DNA from: Pseudobdellovibrionaceae bacterium
Lineage (GTDB): Bacteria; Bdellovibrionota; Bdellovibrionia; Bdellovibrionales; Bdellovibrionaceae
DNA: 9,804 bases
Assembly (NCBI GenBank): GCA_947374445.1
Contig: CANCBY010000082.1
Span: forward strand, 1-9,804
Reading direction: 5' to 3'
Below are positions 6,427 to 9,804 of this stretch, piece after piece. Numbering within the stretch: position 1 is the stretch's first letter; the number at the start of each line of letters is the position of its first letter. The notes beneath the pieces are model-generated. The model did not search any database, was not told the origin of the DNA, and saw only the letters and a list, made by a program, of their open reading frames with translations. Made by a program: the position numbers and the translations under genes.

Positions 6427-7560
6427 ATGAAGCTGATCCAAATAATTCTTATTTTAAGCTTGGCCCTAGAAATTGGCTGCGTCGAAGTTCGCAGCAAAAA
6501 TGAAGAGCCTGCCGCTGACGCCACACTCGCCGATTCGACTAGCCCCACAAGCCCGACAATTGCGATAGCACCACAAAAAGTATCTGTCGAAGCTCTCGAA
6601 AAACCGAATAGCTACAACGTAAGACTCCCACTTCCCGTCGGAACTCTCGGTGTTCAAAAAAAACTTGTGCTTGCTTCTGCTGAAACGGACGCCGTCTGGC
6701 AATCAGTCACTGTGGATCCAGGACTTCGTGTTCTCGCTGACAACGACGTCAAAGCTGGGCAAAAATATGCGTACAGATTCGGAAAGGTTGTTGATGGTGA
6801 AATGTCCTATGCCGACCAAATCCAGGTTCAAATCCCATTAGATTATGAGTTTACTCCTGGCTTTCGACTTGCTGAAGACTCTGCCCCTGTTGTAATCGAA
6901 GGTTATGAGCGCATTTTTTTGCCTCGCCAGTCAACGCTCACGATTGGCACTCATTCAGTGACACTCAAGGGAAAAATTCTTATCGCTGACGACTCCATCA
7001 TTCAAACATTTGCTCAAGGCACAACGGCGAGCTCTGCACAATTGCATGGCCGCAACGGTGGCAAACTGATTTTGAATTTTGAAAAAGCAATGGGTCACTT
7101 GAGAATCGAAATGCGCGGAGAAAACGGAATGAATGGTGGTGCAGGAGCACCTTATACGAGCACTGCAAGCGCTGGCGAAGGGGCTCCTCCACCGATAGCG
7201 CGTATCGGCGTACCATGCTATAACTCCGGAGCGCATCCAGGAAATGTCGGTGAGACTGGAGCACGTGGCAGACCAGGAACCGCTGGCGGCAACGGTGGAT
7301 CGTCTGGATTGGCCATACTCAATATAAATGACAGCGCAAATCTTCGATTTGACACAACCATTGAGGCTGGACTGGGAGGAGTTGGTGGCGTGGGTGGGCC
7401 AGGCCAAATCGGCGGGCCCTCGGGGGTTGATTGCTACGAAAAACCAAATGGCAGCAAGGGGCCAGATGGAGCTACAGGTGAAAATGGACTCGCCGGGCAC
7501 CCAGGCGACGCTCAAACCATTTGCTTGAACTCGAGCACTCAAAACTCAAAATGCTACTAA
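6427..7560 (+). CDS. Lipoprotein with collagen-like Gly-X-Y runs
   Basis: A 377-residue exported protein of unknown function. The hydrophobic signal segment ends at Cys18 (LALEIGC). It is probably lipidated there, although Glu at -3 departs from the usual lipobox. Residues 19-50 are a Ser/Thr/Pro/Ala-rich linker. Residues about 50-137 look like a beta-sandwich, possibly fibronectin III-like (SYNVRLPLP, GQKYAYRFGKVVDGEMSYADQIQVQI). Residues 150-230 read as beta-strands. From 231 the chain is glycine-rich: Gly-X-Y triplets run from 272 to about 292 and from 342 to about 362, seven in each, with a GGV/GGP stretch at 315-333. Cysteines 264, 336, 366 and 376 flank these runs. GGAG at 6418-6421 sets ATG 6427, over an upstream in-frame GTG at 6361 that lacks a site. 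It is flanked by terminators, so probably monocistronic. A surface or adhesive role is only inference. Confidence 0.85.
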   Translation: MKLIQIILILSLALEIGCVEVRSKNEEPAADATLADSTSPTSPTIAIAPQKVSVEALEKPNSYNVRLPLPVGTLGVQKKLVLASAETDAVWQSVTVDPGLRVLADNDVKAGQKYAYRFGKVVDGEMSYADQIQVQIPLDYEFTPGFRLAEDSAPVVIEGYERIFLPRQSTLTIGTHSVTLKGKILIADDSIIQTFAQGTTASSAQLHGRNGGKLILNFEKAMGHLRIEMRGENGMNGGAGAPYTSTASAGEGAPPPIARIGVPCYNSGAHPGNVGETGARGRPGTAGGNGGSSGLAILNINDSANLRFDTTIEAGLGGVGGVGGPGQIGGPSGVDCYEKPNGSKGPDGATGENGLAGHPGDAQTICLNSSTQNSKCY

Positions 7561-7593
7561 GCACTCACAATGCAATAATGCTCTTAAAAAAAC

Positions 7594-7623
7594 AAAAGGG
7601 CTGGAAATTCCTCCAGCCCTTTT
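7594..7623. terminator. Bidirectional terminator between convergent genes
   Basis: A 12-bp stem (7594-7605 with 7612-7623, core GGGCTGGA/TCCAGCCC) closes a 6-base loop. The plus strand ends in TTTTTT and the minus strand in TTTTGTTTTTTT, so it can end both the collagen-like lipoprotein transcript (stop 7560) and the convergent hydrolase transcript (stop 7653). Confidence 0.9.
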
Positions 7624-7652
7624 TTAAAAATTACTTTAACTGCAGTCTTAAA

Positions 7653-8435
7653 TTAGAAAATTTCTTTCAAAAAATTCTGAGTCGCCGCAAATGATCTGCG
7701 ATCTGATGCTTCGTTGTAAGCCGCACCTTTAGTGATATCATCGCCCGCAGCTTTTTCAGTGAATGAGTGCACTGTGCCGCTGTACTTGATCAGTTGATAA
7801 TCAACTTTGTAAGTCTTCATTTCATTTTCAAAAGCAGCGACATCTTTTTCTGCCACGTAAGGATCAATCGCTCCATGATGAGCCAAGATCTTAGCTTTGA
7901 TGTTTTGACCGTCTGTTGGAGTGGGGCTGTCGAGACCACCATGAAAGCTCACGACGCCCACAATGGCCGCTCCACTGCGAGCCAACTCGATCGCTCCGGT
8001 TCCGCCAAAACAGTAACCAGCGGCTGCCACTTTATCTTTGTTAACATTTTTTTCTTCAAGCAGTCTTGCAAGCCCTAGGTTTAAGCGCTCACGAAAAAGC
8101 TTGCGGTCGGTTTTGTATTTTGTTGCGAACTGACCCGCCTCAGTTCCGTCTTTAGGTCTTTGGCCTTTTCCATAAATATCTGCAGCGAAAACAACGTAAC
8201 CAAGTGCCGCCAAGCGATCTGCTTGCTTTTTGGTTTCTGTAGTTAGTCCCATCCAGTTATGAATCACCAAAATAGCCGGCAACGGTCCTTTTTTACCCGC
8301 AGGAGCTACCAAATAACCTTCAAATTTTTCAGTTGCTCCGTACTCCACAGTCTGAGACTTCACGCCAGCTGCGTGAGCAACGGAACCAGCACTTATGATT
8401 GCTGTCGCGATCGATAAAACAATTTTCTTAAACAT
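7653..8435 (-). CDS. Exported dienelactone hydrolase family protein
   Basis: A 260-residue alpha/beta hydrolase of the dienelactone hydrolase (carboxymethylenebutenolidase) family, whose reference members open lactone rings in chloroaromatic breakdown. The family triad is complete: Cys142 in GYCFGG, Asp191 in HGAIDPYV and His223 in GTVHSFT. A Glu in the KFEGYL segment (Glu39) may match the Glu that positions the Cys in characterised enzymes. Other family signs are VIHNWMGL (57-64) and FAADIYGKG (83-91). Unlike classical cytoplasmic members it has a signal peptide (1-22, SVAHA), so it should act in the periplasm or outside. AAAGGGG ends 5 bases before ATG 8435, so that start is preferred over GTG 8441. 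No aromatic-degradation genes lie nearby, so a general ester or lactone substrate is more likely than chlorocatechol metabolism. Confidence 0.93.
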   Translation of the reverse strand: MFKKIVLSIATAIISAGSVAHAAGVKSQTVEYGATEKFEGYLVAPAGKKGPLPAILVIHNWMGLTTETKKQADRLAALGYVVFAADIYGKGQRPKDGTEAGQFATKYKTDRKLFRERLNLGLARLLEEKNVNKDKVAAAGYCFGGTGAIELARSGAAIVGVVSFHGGLDSPTPTDGQNIKAKILAHHGAIDPYVAEKDVAAFENEMKTYKVDYQLIKYSGTVHSFTEKAAGDDITKGAAYNEASDRRSFAATQNFLKEIF

Positions 8436-8440
8436 ACACA

Positions 8441-8447
8441 CCCCTTT
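8441..8447 (-). promoter_or_regulatory. Ribosome-binding site deciding the hydrolase start
   Basis: On the minus strand AAAGGGG is followed by TGTGT and then ATG at 8435. The in-frame GTG at 8441 overlaps this site and would leave no spacing, so ATG 8435 is the start. Confidence 0.75.
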
Positions 8448-8526
8448 AGATTTAGAGCCATTGACTCTTGAATGAACCGAATTGGCAGCTTATCTCCAAG
8501 GGCAATGAAGTCATCGAAATTTTACA

Positions 8527-8575
8527 TGGCACATTGAGCTCAAATTAAATGTTGCCAAATAGCACTCAGATCTGA
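8527..8575. promoter_or_regulatory. Palindromes in the divergent hydrolase / lipoprotein region
   Basis: The 152-base gap between the two divergent genes holds two perfect 10-bp palindromes: TTGAGCTCAA (8534-8543) and TCAGATCTGA (8566-8575, touching the lipoprotein ribosome-binding site). An imperfect outer pair, TGGCA (8527-8531) with TGCCA (8553-8557), encloses the first. These could be regulator sites for either gene. I see no clean promoter hexamer pair. Symmetry is visible; function is not established. Confidence 0.35.
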
Positions 8576-8587
8576 AGGATAAGACTC

Positions 8588-9019
8588 ATGTTATCGTCAC
8601 GAAGTCTTATTATAATATTTTTGTCTGCTATGCTTTTAAGCGGATGCAGCATATTGCATAAAACCCAATTGAGCGAAATTGACAGCAAAGCCGTCACCCA
8701 TGGGCAGCGCTTTGAAATTTTGCTCTCAGAAACCGGCGTCAACCTCAAAGAGGCCGCGCAAATTGCAAAAGCATTTACCAATAGCAAAGAGACTTCGAGC
8801 CAGATCAAAGAAGTCGAACAATTTATTTCTTATTTTCAGATGGGCCCCAGAACTGGAAACATGGTGTTTAATGACCGCTACGCCGATGCTGTCCCTAAAA
8901 TCCTTCTGACAAAATGTCCTTCAGGTCACATTTCTAGCCTGATGAGCATCAGAGAAACAGCAAAGTACCCCGTCGTCTCTGGTGAGATTATAAAACTTAT
9001 TGGCTACTGCCTGAACTAG
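8588..9019 (+). CDS. Small lipoprotein, paralog 1 of a tandem trio
   Basis: A 143-residue predicted lipoprotein of unknown function. The signal peptide ends in a textbook lipobox, LLSGC, with lipidated Cys20 and Ser at +2, which under the E. coli rule predicts outer-membrane sorting. Residues about 40-90 are a helical, charged segment not found in the other two paralogs. The C-terminal part holds the shared core: FNDRYADAVPKILLTKCPSGHISSL (94-118) and LIGYC (137-141), with Cys110 and Cys141 in the positions conserved across the trio. AAGGA (8575-8579) lies 8 bases before the ATG. Only 9 bases separate it from the next gene, which points to an operon. No named family is recognised. Confidence 0.82.
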   Translation: MLSSRSLIIIFLSAMLLSGCSILHKTQLSEIDSKAVTHGQRFEILLSETGVNLKEAAQIAKAFTNSKETSSQIKEVEQFISYFQMGPRTGNMVFNDRYADAVPKILLTKCPSGHISSLMSIRETAKYPVVSGEIIKLIGYCLN

Positions 9020-9028
9020 GAGCAACAC

Positions 9029-9415
9029 ATGCGTGTTTTTATTACTTTATTTTTATCACTTCTTGTTTTTGCAGGCTGCACTCATTTGCAAAGTGTTTCG
9101 ACCACTTCGATCCCCGCGCAAAGAGGCCGCAAAGTTCAAGCCAGCTCGGATAAAATTATTTTTCTCGGCTTTAATTTCAACAATGATTATGTCGACGCCA
9201 TGGTGCAAGACTTGGCTCGGCAATGCCCTAACGGCAAAGTCGAAGGCCTTCTCACTAAACAGGAAGATGTTGATTACTTTTTATATATCGTCTGGAAATC
9301 GCAAGTGACCGCCAGCGGCTACTGCGTGAGCGGTACGGTAGCATCAAACGCCAAAGGTCGTAATCCGGGTAGTGATGAAGCCCAAGACCCACAAACCCCT
9401 GAGGCTGCCCAGTGA
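9029..9415 (+). CDS. Small lipoprotein, paralog 2 of a tandem trio
   Basis: A 128-residue predicted lipoprotein with lipobox VFAGC, lipidated Cys17 and Thr at +2. The shared core is IIFLGF (43-48), NNDYVDAMVQDLARQCPNGK (51-70), VEGLLT (71-76) and TASGYCVS (94-101), with conserved Cys66 and Cys99. The order strand, helix, strand, strand suggests a small alpha/beta domain, and the two cysteines could form a disulfide in the periplasm. A low-complexity acidic/Pro tail after residue 105 is unique to this copy. AGGAG (9018-9022) overlaps the stop of paralog 1 and serves ATG 9029, so translation of the two is probably coupled. Function is unknown. Confidence 0.85.
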   Translation: MRVFITLFLSLLVFAGCTHLQSVSTTSIPAQRGRKVQASSDKIIFLGFNFNNDYVDAMVQDLARQCPNGKVEGLLTKQEDVDYFLYIVWKSQVTASGYCVSGTVASNAKGRNPGSDEAQDPQTPEAAQ

Positions 9416-9738
9416 AGTCCGCTTCAAATTTAAAAAGCATTTTTATTTTTCTAGCATTCTTGACTGGGGGCTGTGCTCACTCGGTTCATGAAAGCCACAC
9501 TTCGGATTTTCGTGAGATGAAACCTGGAGCTCCTCAGATTGAGGCTGCCTCAGAACAGTTTGTGATTATGGGTTTTGTGAACGATACCAATTACGTCAAT
9601 GCGGCCTTCAATGAACTTCAAACTAAATGCCCTGGCCGCATCACTGGTATCACTACAAGATATAGCACAAGCCTCGGTTTTTTTAGTTGGACGAATAAAA
9701 TTCACATGACCGGCTACTGCATATCAACGCGCAATTAA
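9412..9738 (+). CDS. Small lipoprotein, paralog 3 of a tandem trio (GTG start)
   Basis: A 108-residue predicted lipoprotein starting with GTG, which overlaps the TGA stop of paralog 2 in the sequence GTGA. This is a classic coupling arrangement, and GAGG at 9401-9404 lies 7 bases upstream. The lipobox is LTGGC with lipidated Cys21 and Ala at +2. The core is FVIMGF (50-55), NDTNYVNAAFNELQTKCPGR (57-76), ITGITT (77-82) and MTGYCIS (99-105), with conserved Cys73 and Cys103. This copy has neither the long helical insert of paralog 1 nor the tail of paralog 2, so it is close to the minimal domain. No obvious terminator follows in the 66 bases before the window ends. Function is unknown. Confidence 0.85.
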   Translation: MKSASNLKSIFIFLAFLTGGCAHSVHESHTSDFREMKPGAPQIEAASEQFVIMGFVNDTNYVNAAFNELQTKCPGRITGITTRYSTSLGFFSWTNKIHMTGYCISTRN

Positions 9739-9804
9739 TTTAATTATATTATCACCGGTAGAACGCTGCTCTCGGGTGCATGCGAAACGTAACGGGCCAG
9801 CACC

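Noticed and set aside
6955..7542. Long minus-strand open frame (195 codons) opposite the glycine-rich region.
   Set aside because: It is an antisense shadow of a Gly-rich, GC-richer coding stretch; it has no start site signal and a low-complexity Cys/Ser/Trp-rich translation.
9744..9804. Possible C-terminal end of a convergent minus-strand gene entering from the right edge (open frame to TAA at 9744-9746; a second frame is open to a TGA near 9730).
   Set aside because: Only about 20 codons are visible, two frames are open, and neither gives a recognisable motif.

Overview
The window looks like a chromosomal segment of a Gram-negative bacterium with an outer membrane. Base composition is moderate and slightly AT-rich. 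There are four predicted lipoproteins and four other proteins with Sec-type signal peptides. The density of secreted hydrolases and small lipoproteins would suit Bdellovibrionota or a similar predatory or deltaproteobacterial-type lineage. That placement is inference from gene style, not from a phylogenetic marker comparison.

Layout. Positions 1-1390 (minus) hold the N-terminal 463 codons of arginyl-tRNA synthetase (argS), the only housekeeping gene, cut by the window edge. Upstream of it on the same strand, and separated by a strong hairpin terminator, is a secreted subtilisin-family (S8) protease with an inserted PA domain (1506-3182, minus). A 342-bp divergent intergenic region rich in inverted repeats (3183-3524) separates the protease from a plus-strand run of three exported proteins: a PF04185-type phosphoesterase/acid phosphatase (3525-4412), a small four-cysteine secreted protein (4462-4731) and a secreted alpha/beta hydrolase with a helical C-terminal extension (4828-6252). 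The run ends at a hairpin at 6281-6300. Next comes a lipoprotein with collagen-like Gly-X-Y runs (6427-7560), whose ribosome-binding site lies in a possible hairpin. A bidirectional terminator separates it from a convergent, exported dienelactone-hydrolase-family enzyme (7653-8435, minus). Diverging from that is a compact three-gene operon of small paralogous lipoproteins (8588-9738, plus).

How the genes relate. Apart from argS, every gene encodes a protein predicted to leave the cytoplasm. Three to four are hydrolases of different chemistry: peptide, phosphoester, and ester/lactone. This is best read as an envelope/secretome neighbourhood, not one pathway. I see no mobile element, CRISPR array, phage gene, tRNA or rRNA. 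The least conventional items are the tandem lipoprotein family with a two-cysteine core, the Gly-X-Y lipoprotein, and the structured divergent region.
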